Assembly: GCA_963565915.1 (NCBI GenBank) | Contig: OY751494.1 | Coordinates: forward strand, 310,001-374,000 | DNA length: 64,000 nucleotides | Direction: 5' to 3' | Origin: Entoloma clypeatum | Lineage: Eukaryota; Basidiomycota; Agaricomycetes; Agaricales; Entolomataceae | Program-made: the position numbers and the translations under genes | The notes under the pieces: generated by a model | What the model saw: only the letters and a program-made list of their open reading frames with translations | What the model was told of the DNA's origin: nothing | Database searches by the model: none | Shown: one piece after another, positions 1 to 11,069 of the stretch | How positions within the stretch are numbered: the first letter of the stretch is position 1 | Layout of the letters: each line of letters opens with the position of its first letter

Positions 1-101
1 AAACAAGTCTTGCGATGCATACTTCTCAATCGATATAGTTCGGGGTGATGAGTGGGATCACTCAGGATGCGACTCTTCCAAACAACAATTGAATAACTCG
101 T

Positions 102-1070
102 TTAGCGAAAAGAAGCGCCTGTGTGTTTCTTATCCTTCGGTCGCATTCGCTTGCCAGAGGGGGCTGCACCCCTTTGTACCCAGCGCGCTACCACACGGCT
201 ACCGCCAACGGTTGTGTTAGGCGTTGGACGATCCCTAAACGCAAAGGCCCCTGGGTTATCCATAATGAATTTCCTGAAGATGTCCCATATGGGAGTGTTC
301 CTCAAGAAGGTGGGCATGTCTGGGGGCCTGGTGGGGTGGTGCAGACATTTGTAGAATATGTGTGCAAAGTCCTCAACGGACCCCATTCCACAGTCACATT
401 GTTCAGTTTTGTCACCAATGTTGAACCTATGTCTGTAGTGGCCCATTGGGGCATGACTGGTGAGGCCATGGACCATTTGAACCGTGAGGGATTGGGAATG
501 ACCCACATCCTTAAGCCATGTACCGCCCTTGAGATGGGACGGTTTCATGTGTTTGGCCCAGGTGATGTCTTGGCATCTGACACACGTTCTCGGGAATTGA
601 TAGTGACGGCCGACATACTTGGGGGACTGATACAAGTTGTTCCAGTCGCCAAGCATGTCATCCGTGAATTGCTTCATGTTGAAGTCGAGGGATCTGGAGG
701 CTGCTTCACCACACTCAATGCGAATCGAGGAGGCAAAGTTGTGCACCGCACGATGAGGTTCAAAGCCATGATCTGAGCAGTCGGGGACATGGTGGAAGAA
801 GACCTTGGATTTCATACCAGGTTCCTCAAACCAAGGGACCAGGTTACTGATGATAGCTAGTGCAGTTGCCTGCAAGGAGTGGAGATCTGGGTCTGTGGCG
901 TGCCAGATGGCATTGACAGAGTCAGTGAAGATGTGGATTTCTTCCAGTTGAGAGAGACCCCCTAGTAGATTGACCAGGTTGGAAAACCCGTGTCCGATAG
1001 CTAAGGTTTCAGTGTTGTCAGAGACTGCAAGGCCGCCAGCCGCCCAGTCTTTGTTAATTGAATACCCCAT
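102..1070 (-). pseudogene. LINE RNase H-like domain and Cys/His tail fragment
   Basis: This 322-residue open segment begins in an RNase H-like fold (AAGGLAVSDN, then EIHIFTDSVNAIW, where the Asp of FTDS fits the second acidic position) and ends in a C-x-C-G...H...C cluster (CDCGMGSVEDFAHIFYKC) followed by a basic tail. RNase H followed by such a zinc cluster is the usual C-terminus of fungal LINE ORF2 proteins. The upstream frame is broken, so this is a relic. It is open for a long distance, which suggests that decay is not ancient. Confidence 0.65.
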
Positions 1071-1423
1071 GTGCCAGGTTTCCCAAGCCGCAACAGCTTG
1101 GTGACTATGACAGTAGATTTGTTGGAGCAGATGTTGGCATCAAAAACCTTATTAAGGGTGATGAGGCACAACTTCCTGGCTTCGGCACGATCCTTAGCGG
1201 TCTTGCCGCGGATAAGGGTGATGTCATGGATGACGCGATCAGGGAAGCAGTCAAGGACATGCCTTCCTGGTTTGTTGTAGTTGTTGAAAGGTGATAGGGG
1301 GACAGTAACATTTGCACAATATGCCCAGATATCAATGAGGGGGGATTTAAGGTTGTACATAAGCTCCGGGGAGTACCATGGACACTTTGAGGGGTCTTCC
1401 TCATTGCAGACCATGACAGTCAT
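1001..1423 (-). pseudogene. LINE ORF2 linker fragment between RT and RNase H
   Basis: A 140-residue open segment lies between the RT-like and RNase H-like fragments and overlaps the latter in another frame. It contains no motif I can name, apart from its position and a W-Y-S-P-E type segment near its start. I read it as the linker of the same LINE ORF2, separated from its neighbours by frameshifts. Confidence 0.5.
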
Positions 1424-1426
1424 GTG

Positions 1427-2020
1427 TCATGGTGCAAGGGAGTGCATACAAACACGGTTTCTGCAGGATAGCTTCTTTAGGTGCAGGTGCACCAGAGGCA
1501 AGCCGGCGAGGGATTTGACCGCCCCTGTGGGGGTGGTGCGGAAGGCTCCCAGGATCCACAGGGCAGCACACCTCTGAACCCTGGAGATGGACTTGATGAC
1601 TTCCTTATTACAGGTGCCATTGAAGTTCCATAGATTAGCACCGTATAACGCAATTGGCAGAATGCACGAACGGTATAGGGTGCGTTTGTGTTTGGGAGTG
1701 AGTCCACAGACTGAGTTCCCCAGAGATAGTAAGGCTCCCATTGCGGAGAATGCCTTAGTGGCATACCGTTTCGCATGCTCAGTGAAGAGTAGCTTGCAGT
1801 CGAAAAAGAAGCCCAAGTACCTCCAGAAGGTCTTGGGGACGAGGGGGGAGTCGCCAGTGAAGGGTGCGTAACCTAGGTTGACCAGGGGGTTGTCGTCACC
1901 ATTCTTCCTGGAGAAATGGAACACCTCCAACTTGGAGTGTTCAAGGACAAGCCCTAGGGCTGTAGTCAACTTGAACAGACACTTGTATGCCCTTTCTAGT
2001 TTGGTGAGGTTTTCTCCCAT
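1427..2020 (-). pseudogene. LINE reverse transcriptase, C-terminal fragment
   Basis: A 197-residue open segment reads as the part of a LINE reverse transcriptase that follows the YxDD active site: a stretch with LGLVLEHSKLEVFHFSR, then WRYLGFFFD, then a thumb segment with YRSCILPIALYGANLW. These motifs are typical of fungal LINEs. The catalytic YxDD itself is not present; sequence identity to the family ends at the 5' side. It continues, after a frame change, into the segment at 1423-1001. No function can remain. Confidence 0.75.
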
Positions 2021-2040
2021 TAATGCTCCTTATATTCAGA

Positions 2041-2482
2041 ATTAGAATGAGAAATAACCATTATATTAAACTCTACTACTGAAAATCTACTCAAGCCTGC
2101 AGTGCATATGGAAACAAAAACGACATAGCGGACATCAAATTCAATGTGCCTGCTGTTGAGGTGACGCTAAGTCAAATGATGTCGCGAGCTCAAACTTAGG
2201 AACTTAGAGTGAGAAACGTGAAAAGATGAGGAAGGAGCTGTATTGCCAAGAGACCCAGCGGGAATCTCAAGAGAACAAGCTATTGAATACAAGTGAAAGT
2301 ACCCTACTTATATATGTAAATACCATGAGGCGGTGTTGAGGCAGCATCATGCTGCGTGACTCCGGATCCTTTGCATCCTGCTGCATGATAATGATAAGAT
2401 GTCCTCATGTATGACACAATGTAGATAAGATAAGATTGAGATAAGATAAGATAAAGTGAAAAGTGAAAATATGATCATAACA
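2041..2482 (-). repeat. Probable Ty3/gypsy 3' LTR
   Basis: On the minus strand the chromodomain-integrase reading frame ends at 2494, followed directly by a polypurine tract (GAAAGGGGGTAA type) and then TGTTATGATC at 2482, the usual start of a chromovirus LTR. The block down to about 2041 holds no open frame, is AT-rich with GATAA-type short repeats (2424-2455), and ends where the LINE fragment begins. The far border is not certain because no second LTR is in view for comparison. Confidence 0.5.
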
Positions 2483-2493
2483 TTACCCCCTTT

Positions 2494-4035
2494 CTAGATC
2501 TCAACTTCCAGGTGAGATATGATGTCATCCGGGGTGTCTGTGAAATTCTCATATGGTTTAAATTCCAATGCTTCAAAGATGTTTGCACGTAAGCACCGGG
2601 GTGTATTCAGGTTTAATTTAAAGAAGTCCTCCACCGCTTCCTTGGCATGTTCCAGGTGATCTTCAGGTTCCCACATGTTGTGGTCCGGAGTCAGACCTTC
2701 CCATTGCACTAAATATTCCAGCTTTCCTCTCTTCAACCTTGAGTCAATAACTTTAGCGACATTGAACTCCTCTTCGCCATTGATAACTATGGGATTTGGT
2801 GCTTGCACCTTTTGCGATTTAAATAGTGGTTCCTTAAATAATTGGACCCATGATACATTGATAACTGGGTGGATTTTCCACAACTTCAGCAATTTAAGTT
2901 CCACAGTGTGTGACAAAATGATTTTGGTTAGGGTATAGGGTCCAATCCATTGTTCGGCAAGTTTCTTTAAGGGTCGGTTCAACTTCAGGTCTTTAGTTGA
3001 TAACCAAACTTTGTCACCAACTTTGTAAACTGGTGCATCCCCTCGTTTCAGGTTCGCATACCATTCCATCTCCTCTCTCACTTTTACTAATGGCGCTTCC
3101 GCTTCCTCATGGATTTTCTTCATTTGCTCTGCGAATTCTTTGGCTGGTTCTGACCTTTCTGCCCTCCGAGGTTCTACGCCCATCCTGGGGTTAAATCCAT
3201 AATTTACATAGAATGGCGAAAACTGAGTTGCCATGTGGATTTTATTATTATAGGCAAAGTCTGCGGTTGCCATCCATTCGGGCCAATCTGTTTGCCAATG
3301 GGAGATAAACGATCTTAGATATTGCTCCAACTCCTGATTGATGTGTTCTGTTTGTCCGTCTGTCTGTGGATGATATGCTGTTGATAATCTAGTTGTGATT
3401 TCCAATATCTTATTTAATTCCTTCATAAATATTGCTGCAAATTGTGGTCCGTGATCTGATGTTAATGATTCTGGAAGTCCATGAAGTTTCCAGACTTCAT
3501 CCTGATATAGTTTAGCTAATCCTTCTGCTCAGACTTCATCGTGCGTTTTGATAAAGTGTGATTGCTTAGTGGATCTGCAAGCCACAACTAATACTGTGTT
3601 GTACCCCTGAGCTTCTGGAAGTCCTACAATAAAATCTGCCATAATGTGTTTCCATGGTCCTGCATGTTCCGTGTTTGCTTTTAATTTACCGGCTAGCAGT
3701 TGAGGCATGTTTTTTTATTGTTGACATCTATCGCAGCCCTCGATGTATGCTTTGACCATGTTTGTAATTCCAGGCCACCATCAATTATGTGTAACCAATT
3801 CCAGGGTTTTCCACTGGCCTGGGTGTCTTGCGACTGGATCGTCGTGGTGTAATTTAATTATTTCCTCCCTGAGTTCCTGACTCTTTGGAATGTAAACTTT
3901 CCCTCTGTATAACCAGAGTCCCTGCTCTTCATGCCATTCATCTGCATGTAATGTTTTTGTGTTTGTTTTCTTTAGTTCTTCCACCACTTTGAGCACTTGC
4001 TCATCAAACTCTTTTGCATCCCTGATGCATTTCAA
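2494..4035 (-). pseudogene. Ty3 integrase with chromodomain, broken
   Basis: The 5' part (4035-3781) carries the HHCC-type zinc domain (IIKLHHDDPVARHPGQWKT). Between 3780 and 3427 the core can be followed in a shifted frame with internal stops, including MADFIVGLP and TSDHGPQF, which hold two catalytic Asp residues. The last 310 codons (3426-2494) are open and contain the catalytic-Glu region (STAYHPQTDGQTEHINQE), a GPY-like segment (WIGPYTL) and a C-terminal chromodomain (VIDSRLKRGKLEYLVQWEG, then WEP). Integrase would insert cDNA and the chromodomain target heterochromatin, but the frame is interrupted and this copy is dead. Confidence 0.85.
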
Positions 4036-5385
4036 TAGTTTAGTTTCTCTCCATCAATAAGTAGATGTCCCCGATCCATTGCACGCAAGTGGAAATATTT
4101 GGGTTTCAATAGTGTTACATCCTTGTTGTCATTTTCTACCCCCTTTCTATGGTCGACTCTTCTTGAAAGAGTGTCTGCCTTCCCCATTGAAGTTCCTGCC
4201 TTGTGTATTAATTTAAAGTTGAAACATGTTAGATACAACGCCCAATGTGCTTGTCTGTGATTAAGATTTCGACCCTGCATGAAGTATTCCAGATTTTTGT
4301 GATCGGTCCAGATCTCGACCTCATGTTTGGCTCCTTCAAGGTGGTGTCTCCATGCTTCCAGCGCTCAAATTATGCCCAGCATTTCTTTATCGTGTACGTC
4401 GTAATTTCGTTCCACGTCATTTAATCCTTTAGATAGAAAGGCACATGGCCTCCATTTCTCACCCTCACATTCCATAGATAGAATCGCTCCTGTGGCGAAG
4501 TCCAATGCATCTGATTCTACTCTTAATTTCCAATCTGGATCAGGAAATACCAATATGGGTGCTTCTGTAAATAATTTTTTTAGCACATCAAACGCTTCCT
4601 CCTGTTCCGTACTCCATTTCCATACCATGTCCTTCCTTGTTAACTTATGTAATGGTCCGGCCACTTTAGAGAAATCCTTGATGAATCTCTGATAGAAATT
4701 GGCGAGTCCAAGGAATGATTGTACTTTCTTGACCTTAGTCGGTGTCGGCCATTGTTTGATGGCGTCTACTTTCGAAGGGTCCATCCGAATTCCGTCTTTC
4801 CCAATAATTAATCCCAAGAACTCCATTTCGTCTCTATCAAAGAAACATTTTTCTGGTTTCAAGAATAAATCATTTTCTCGTAATCTTTTCAAAACTTCCT
4901 CCACTATGGTGTTGTGTCCTTCCTTTCCTTCTGTTGCCACCAATATATCATCAATATAAATAACCACATATCCCTGGTCGATCAAGTCTCTAAAGATATT
5001 GTTTATCATGGTCTGGAACGTGCTCGGGGAATTATTGATCAACTCCGGAATCAATGGGAGTGGATAATTATTGCGAACAGTCCAGCTGTTAATATGTCGG
5101 TAATCCTGTACCATTCATTTCTTTCCATCTTTTTTGGGTATAAAGAATACTGGCAAAGTTTGTGATGACTTGGTAGGTCGAATATATCCTTTGCATAATT
5201 GATCATCCACAAATTCGGATACTTCTTTCCTTTCATCCGGTGACAGGGGGTAGACTTTGGCCTTCTTTGATACGAAATCCAGTTTTAAGTCTATAGCGTG
5301 ATCCCATGGTTTCCTGACTGGTAACCTCCCTGATGCTTTCTTTCAAAGACTGATAGATATTTGTGATATTTTTGGGGGAGATAGT
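4032..5385 (-). pseudogene. Ty3 reverse transcriptase / RNase H, internally deleted
   Basis: The RT can be followed from about 5385 (KYHKYLSVFERK, shifted) through KPWDHAIDLKLDF and VFFIPKKDGKK, then in a 249-codon open segment (5114-4365) that includes YVVIYIDDILVAT, the YxDD catalytic block, and the RNase H connection. Between LPLIPELI and NSPSTFQTMIN about 50 residues normally holding the first catalytic Asp are missing, so polymerase activity is impossible. The RNase H end (4280-4032) contains the typical AGTSMGKADTLSRR segment. Stops and frameshifts separate the parts. Confidence 0.85.
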
Positions 5386-6000
5386 TAACAAGCACCAGAA
5401 GGGACGTAACCTATCCGGCAAAAATGTTACACCCTCTGCACAAAAAATCTCTGCCGTTAAACGGACACCCAGCCAAAACCCAAAGTGGCAAAGGCCAGGG
5501 CAGCAGCTGCAGCAGTCCCAACAAACAGCGTCGAGACAATCAGAGGAGAACCCCAAGAAGAAGCCAGTGAACGAGTCCGTGGCAAGGGCAAAGGAAAGGC
5601 TAGGGAGCACATGCACATTGCGAGCTCCGCATATGTTGAAGAGGTCGAGGAATTCCCTCCCCTTCACGTCATGCCACCAGTCATCATGGTCATAAATGGC
5701 AGCGGAATGATCTTCCGCGAATCGACCTACATCCTGCCTACTAAAAAGGCGAAGACCCTGATCCAACAAATCAGGCAAACGACCAATTGGTCACAGGTGA
5801 AATGTTGGGGAACCCCAGCGTCTGGCCATCAGTGATGGCTGGACGCTCCCTCACTGCCCGAATGGATGTAGTGCCTACTATAGGCAACTTATGGTTCTGT
5901 GAGCAAGTGGTTGACCCCATGCTCCAACAACCTCTTTGATGAGCTGCTTGGCTTATAGTGTTGATCCCCAGAAGTGCCCCTCTATGAAGCGCAAGTCTCC
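5386..6000 (+). other. Unassigned sequence between Ty3 and Ty1 elements
   Basis: A 116-codon plus-strand frame (5485-5835) is Ala/Arg/Lys-rich at its start (RVRGKGKGKAREH) and ends with TNWSQVKCWGTP. A second frame (about 5770-5938) reads GEMLGNPSVWPSVMAG. Neither matches a domain I recognise. The position just upstream of the Ty1 gag remnant makes a gag or leader origin possible, but I see no motif that proves it. Confidence 0.3.
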
Positions 6001-6202
6001 CACCCCCAAACAAGATGACAACAATGTCTCTCTTGGTTCAGAAGAGGAAGAGGTGTATCCAGATGCCCATGATGGGAGGACGAGCTCTTCGGAGCTCACA
6101 TGGAGAATGATGCCACGGGTGCTGATCTAAAGTCAGTACTTCCTTCTTCACTTGTCACACAAGCTAACACATCTCCGCAGTTTTTATTAAACACAATAGA
6201 TA

Positions 6203-6407
6203 CAGTGGCTTACAAAACTGCCCCAATGTTACCTCATTTTTGAATGTTTTATATATAGCTTGGGAATAAAACCAAAGTGCAAGTTAATGACTAATACTAA
6301 TTAATCCTGGCTATCCACCAAAAAAATAATTATATAAGTCCGTTCAAAAATGATGGAGATATAATCAAAATAAGACAGGGACTCATTGGGGCAGTTTTGT
6401 AACTCAG
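6203..6407 (+). repeat. Left terminal inverted repeat of Tc1-type element
   Basis: Begins CAGTGGCTTACAAAACTG and ends near GTTTTGTAACTCAG. The inner end is an inverted copy of the outer 17-base block ACAAAACTGCCCCAATG, so each repeat has the putative transposase site at both ends in opposite orientation. The whole block is repeated in inverted form at 7581-7795. Confidence 0.9.
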
Positions 6408-6554
6408 TAAAGTTTTCTGATTTTATTCCTATTGTGCAGTAATAAAGCATGAAAGTACAGTGTGGGAGTAATAAACAATGTCATGTGACCTTGTTTGTAT
6501 CAATTTGACATGTTGAACTTGGTTCAACTCTCTTCTTTACTTCTTACCACCATC

Positions 6555-7658
6555 ATGAGACCTATCTCTGCTGCTAAGCACTCTTCTGTGGTTTCTCTTC
6601 TTGCTGAAGGCTACTCTCATCGCCAAATCGAGTCCAGAACTGGTGTGGGGAAGGGTACTATTGGGAGAATCAGCAAGGAAGTGGAGGGAGACAAGGAAAA
6701 CCATCCTGGAGGTCGTCCATCCAAGCTCTCTGCACATGACAAACAGACTGTTATTCACCAAATCACTACCAGCAAGCTCGATAATGCTGTTCAAGCTGCA
6801 CAGTTCATCAATTCCATCATTCCCAATCCTGTCAATCCTCAAACAGTCAGAAGAGCACTTGAAGAGGCTGGTCTTCGCTCAGCAACCAAGAAGAAAGTTC
6901 CTCTTCTCAAGGCTGCACATCGTGCATTTTGTCTCAAGTTTGCTAGATATCATCAAAACTGGACTGTGGAGGACTGGAAGAGGATATTATGGAGTGATGA
7001 GACAAAGATTAATCAGATTGGATCTGATGAAAAGATTTATGTGTGGAAAACACTAGGTGAGCCAGTATCTGATCGCACCACCACACCGACTGTCAAGCAT
7101 GGAGGGGGAAACAATCTAATGGTATGGGGTTGCATGGGCTGGAATGGGGTGGGAAAGCTTGTGGAGGTTCAGGGAAAGATGGATGCAAAGCAGTATTGCA
7201 AGATTTTGGATGAGGAAATGGTGGAAAGCTTTGAGAAGTTGGAGATGAATGAGGGCAAGCAGTATTTCCAGCAGGACAACAATCCAAAACATGCCTCCAA
7301 ACTGGCTGACAAGTGGTTTGAAGACAATGATATCATCGTGATTCACTGGCCTGCACAATCCCCTGATCTCAATCCCATCGAACACCTTTGGGTTCACATC
7401 AAGCGCAAACTTCTGGAGTACAAGATACCACCAAAAGGAGTGCATGAGTTATGGGACAGAGTGGTGAAGGAGTGGAATGAAATACCACCAGAGGTATGCC
7501 AAAGGCTAATAGAAAGCATGCCTAGAAGGATTGAGGCAGTTATCAAGGCAAAAGGAGGTCATACCAATAGTAAAAATTTGCTGAGTTGCAACACTGCCCC
7601 AATGAGTCACTGTCTTATTTTGATTATATCTCCATCATTTTTGATCGGACTTATATAA
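6555..7658 (+). CDS. Tc1-family transposase (DD34E)
   Basis: The protein, 367 residues from ATG 6555, would cut and paste the element by binding the terminal repeats. It starts with a paired-type helix-turn-helix (VSLLAEGYSHRQIESRTGVGKGTIGRI around residues 15-45, shown here across two helices), then a second DNA-binding part, then the catalytic core: first Asp in WSDETKINQ, second in FQQDNNPKH, and Glu in NPIEHLW, with 34 residues between the last two. An upstream in-frame ATG at 6510 is possible, but the chosen start gives the normal Tc1 N-terminus. The normal end near GGH is passed and the frame runs about 30 codons into the right inverted repeat, which suggests a small indel removed the original stop. 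No internal stop is present. Confidence 0.9.
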   Translation: MRPISAAKHSSVVSLLAEGYSHRQIESRTGVGKGTIGRISKEVEGDKENHPGGRPSKLSAHDKQTVIHQITTSKLDNAVQAAQFINSIIPNPVNPQTVRRALEEAGLRSATKKKVPLLKAAHRAFCLKFARYHQNWTVEDWKRILWSDETKINQIGSDEKIYVWKTLGEPVSDRTTTPTVKHGGGNNLMVWGCMGWNGVGKLVEVQGKMDAKQYCKILDEEMVESFEKLEMNEGKQYFQQDNNPKHASKLADKWFEDNDIIVIHWPAQSPDLNPIEHLWVHIKRKLLEYKIPPKGVHELWDRVVKEWNEIPPEVCQRLIESMPRRIEAVIKAKGGHTNSKNLLSCNTAPMSHCLILIISPSFLIGLI

Positions 7659-7795
7659 TTCTTTTTTTGGTGGATAGCCAGGATTGATTAGTATTAGTCA
7701 TTAACTTACACTTTGGTTTTATTTGTTCTCATTCCCAAGCTATATATAAAACATTCAAAAATGAGGTAACATTGGGGCAGTTTTGTAAGCCATTG
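7581..7795 (-). repeat. Right terminal inverted repeat of Tc1-type element
   Basis: Inverted copy of 6203-6407, ending in CAATG before the TA duplicate. It differs from the left copy by scattered substitutions and a few indels (for example GCTATATATAAAACATTC is shared). The 3' end of the transposase frame overlaps its inner part. Confidence 0.9.
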
Positions 7796-8956
7796 TAGCT
7801 GTTTCGCCTCATGTAATACGCAGTTTATTCATGATTTTGCGACTTGTGTTAAGTGTAAGGAAACATCAAAGGCAAATTGGATTTTGGACAGTGGTGCATC
7901 TTTGCACTTCACTTATTCTATCAACGACTTCATGTGTTTGATACTCCAAAACCAGTACAAACTGCCGGAAAGGGACATAAAATCTCTATCCTTGGCAAAG
8001 GTACTGTCATGGTTTCACATACCATTGACAAACACAGGATTAAAACAAAAAAGATAACTCATCTTTATTCTGTTTACTTCATCCCAGACCTGAGCACACG
8101 ACTCTTGTCTGTAGGCGAGATTTTGAAACAAGGAACCAAAATGTTTGGTTCGTTCAGTCGAATTGATTTTCAGACCAAGAACGGTAAAACCTTGTTCACA
8201 TGTGAACCACATTCTTTGAATGACAACTTGTATTGGCTGAGTTCCTCAGTTACAAGTAAATCAAGTTTGGCTGCCTTAAATGTGCAATCAACCAAAATGG
8301 TAGATTACCACACATGGCACAGATGTTTCAGTCATCCCTCCAAGGATGTATTAGCTAACATGCCAAAACATGTCAAAGGCTTCACATGGCTAATGCCACC
8401 AAAGGATTCACCACCTTGTCAGGGTTGTGCTCAAGGAAAGATGCCTTCAAAAGCATTTCCATCCTCACAATCATGTGCCAGAGAGCCGTTTGAGTTAATT
8501 CACTCAGACTTAAAGGAATTTCCGACTCTCTCATACCACCGGACTCCATTGAAACACCATTCATGGAAGACACCAGTAGAAACCTTAATACGGGAAAAAC
8601 CGGACATCTCTCACCTGCGTGTGTTTGGATGTGGTGCTTACGTACACTTGCCTGCAGACAAAAGGAAGAACAAACTATTCCCCAAATTGGAGCTGATGAT
8701 CTTCCTCAGGTATGAACCTGGTCAGAAAGGTTTCAAGTTTATGCGCCTGCCACAAAACCAGCTATTTATGGCTGCCACTGCATGGTTCAATGAGAACCTA
8801 TTTCCTAAGTGTCACAAAGGCAAAATGCCAACGGTTACACAATACCAGGATCCTACCGATATGGGACGGAACAATCCTGAAGGCCCCTCTGTACCAACAG
8901 ACCTAATTCTGGTGTTCCACCACCATGAAACTCTGAAACCCCCTCTGAGCCTCTGA

Positions 8957-11069
8957 GCTCACCGAGTCCACAGCCACCCACTGAGGATCAAAGACAGGAC
9001 CATTCAAATCAATCCTGGATCCCTAGGCCTTACCAGCCAGAGAAGTGCAAGCGCATAATAGACCCAGAAGACCAATGTGATTGTCTTCCAGGTGACCATC
9101 ATCCAGAAGCTGAGCATCCTAGTCGAATTTGGAAACAAACCCGATGTCCTGGAAATGTTTACAGCGATATGCCGGTGACAGATGTTCATAATCAAGAACA
9201 ACATGAATGGCAGAGAACTGTCAACAAGGACACCTCAAGGGTTCCATACAACCCACAAAGACAGTCAGATCCCGGACCTCCCAACCCAGTGATACAACTG
9301 TTGAGCGGCTGTGCTCGAAATGGCACATTTCTCATGGTTTTGTCAATATAAAGAATCTGATGTTGGCCCATTTACAATATATTCTATTGGAACTGGTGGT
9401 ACTAATGGCTACCTATGAGTGCCTAAATACCACTGGACCCCCTTTGCTTATAATCATGGGAACAGTCTCCCTGAAGGCTTAACCATAGACTTGACACCAC
9501 CATTCTATTTATCAATGGATAAGACCATTGAGGGGACCAATATTAACATATTCTATGACCCATCACCCCATACACTGACTATTGCTATATATGGACTTAT
9601 TGAGGGCCTCAGGGACTTGTGTTCTCAAACGCACGCAGAGCTATACCCATGCATCACCATGATCACTGATGCCGTGATGTCAATCCGTGTGACTTACCAG
9701 AAATAGACTGAACCCTGGAAATGGGTTCCCAATCTGCGACACCTTGGACCCTTGATCGACGGGAACTTGATTGATTGATCGACAACATCAATATTGATGC
9801 GGATTTCTGGAATGCTCGCGCAATAATGCATTCTTGTCTCTCCACCCCTCGGGCACCCGTTGCCCTCTCAACACATTGAAAACTTATTGAAATGACATGA
9901 ATGGACCCTTTTACCATGCCTAAATGGCTAATTAACCCTGGACCAAACTCCTGGATGAATGGCTTGTGATAAACTTTATCTATTTATTCTCTCTTTACTA
10001 TGTATAAAATTCGGTCAAGACCTGCCATGTACAGTAGATTAGAATGGGCCCCCACCCAAATCATATTGCAGCTCCCTCCTGTGTTTTTCGAGTGCAAAGT
10101 GATTTTCTAAGTCTCTGTTGGTTGATTGGAGCCTGAGTGCTCACTTTGGTTGTCCCATTGGAAGCTTGATTGCTTCAATTGATTGTTGGCCTTGGATCAG
10201 AGAGGTGCTGAGTGACCTTTGAAGATCAGAAACCGATTCCTTAAAAACCTTATTGAATCACCTACCGAATTTCGACGCGCGCGACTGCGAGTTGATCTTC
10301 AAACCAAAGACGAACCCTTCCGAACCACTTTGAAACAAGTGGATTCATCCTGCCACCCCTAGAACTTGACAAATGAGAGGTTAGTGGTTGGTGTGAGGTG
10401 TTTTTGAATGCTTGCCTTGTCGTTCAGTGCATTTCCACCATCGGTCACATAGTGTTTTTCTCAATGTCGGAAAACGTCGGATGAGTCAGAGTGGATGCAA
10501 TAAGTATGACATTGGCAGAAAGGACCTGGCTTCAACTTGTGCGTTGTGCCCCACTCTTTGATGTGGTCCTCAATTTTGGATTGGCGGATGTTGGATGAGC
10601 AGATGAGCAGATGAGCAGATGAGTGGAGGTGACGGAGAGAATGCTCAAAGGCAAGTAGAGATGGATGTGAATGAGCCTGAGGTGTAATATATGATATTTG
10701 AACTGAGATTCTACGACAGGTTTGGTACACTATTTATAGTAAACTAGAATGATCAGTATTACTATAAGTGATGTGCAGATATCGGAGTTGACCATTGGAA
10801 CATTTGGAGTACAGAGAGTAGCAAATGAAAAGTGAACAACATATGTCTACTTGTAAGTATGTTTGAGATGTTACGTAGTAGAAGTATAATCAAATATAAA
10901 TAGAATGTCATCAGAGCGGATGTCGGATCGGATGAATTGTCAGAGTCATCGGATAAGTTGGATATGAATTGTATGGTTATGACACCATCCACCCAAAATC
11001 AGCCTTTCACCGGGTCCATCCTCTGGTCCATCAAACACTGACAATGTTGCATCTGATTGAAACAAGGAT
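8957..11069 (+). other. Ty1 linker remnant and foreign insert, non-coding now
   Basis: From 9000 to about 9330 the plus strand can be read as the usual charged linker between Ty1 integrase and RT (HPSRIWKQTRCPGNVYSDMP). From about 9340 to about 10980 the Ty1 frame is lost. This piece contains a short open stretch (9419-9706, with LTIDLTPPFYLSMDKTIEG) that I cannot assign and a tandem run of GATGAGCA-type octamers at about 10596-10625. Ty1 sequence resumes by about 11000. I read the middle as an old insertion of unknown type. Confidence 0.4.

Larger units (their letters stand above)
1..2035 (-). mobile_element. Degenerate LINE (non-LTR retrotransposon), 3' part of ORF2
   Basis: Reading the minus strand, three shifted open segments follow each other in the order expected for the end of a LINE ORF2: reverse-transcriptase thumb (2020-1427), a connecting stretch (1423-1001) and an RNase H-like plus zinc-finger tail (1070-102). 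Frame changes between them and the absence of the catalytic fingers/palm show a dead, 5'-truncated copy. The upstream side stops near 2035, where the LTR-like sequence of a Ty3 element begins, so the Ty3 element probably landed in it. Clade (Tad-like or I-like) is an inference. Confidence 0.75.
2041..5385 (-). mobile_element. Ty3/gypsy chromovirus remnant
   Basis: In minus-strand order the block carries reverse transcriptase, RNase H, an integrase zinc domain, an integrase core with C-terminal chromodomain, and an LTR-like end. This order and the chromodomain identify a chromovirus of the Ty3/gypsy (Metaviridae-like) group. Gag, protease and the 5' LTR are missing. The coding region is split by frameshifts and stops, and the RT has lost its first catalytic block. 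It abuts the Ty1 element on the right in the opposite orientation. Confidence 0.85.
6203..7795 (+). mobile_element. Tc1-type DNA transposon, nearly intact
   Basis: The element is 1593 bp, flanked on both sides by TA (6201-6202 and 7796-7797), the target duplication of Tc1/mariner elements. It has long terminal inverted repeats of about 205-215 bp and one transposase gene. It sits in the gag-pol frame of the Ty1 element; removing it and one TA restores a continuous Ty1 frame, which proves the insertion order. Few differences between the two inverted repeats suggest a fairly recent insertion. Confidence 0.93.
6067..8956 (+). pseudogene. Ty1 gag end, protease and integrase N-part, split by Tc1
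   Basis: Left of the Tc1 insertion the frame reads ...SLVTQANTSPQFLLNTID; right of it the same frame continues CFASCNTQF...CVKCKE and reaches the aspartic protease motif WILDSGAS. A one-base shift then leads into a long open stretch to 8956 with the GAG-pre-integrase block (YHTWHRCFSHPS, CQGCAQGK) and the start of the integrase core (ELIHSDL). Most of the integrase core is gone: HSDLKEFPTL is followed directly by HRTPLKHHSWKTPVETL, which belongs to the region after the catalytic Glu. The copy is non-functional. Confidence 0.8.

Noticed and set aside
5233..5778. 181-codon minus-strand frame rich in Cys/Phe
   Set aside because: Its first part is antisense to unassigned Ty1-side sequence and its last part is an out-of-frame reading of the Ty3 RT.
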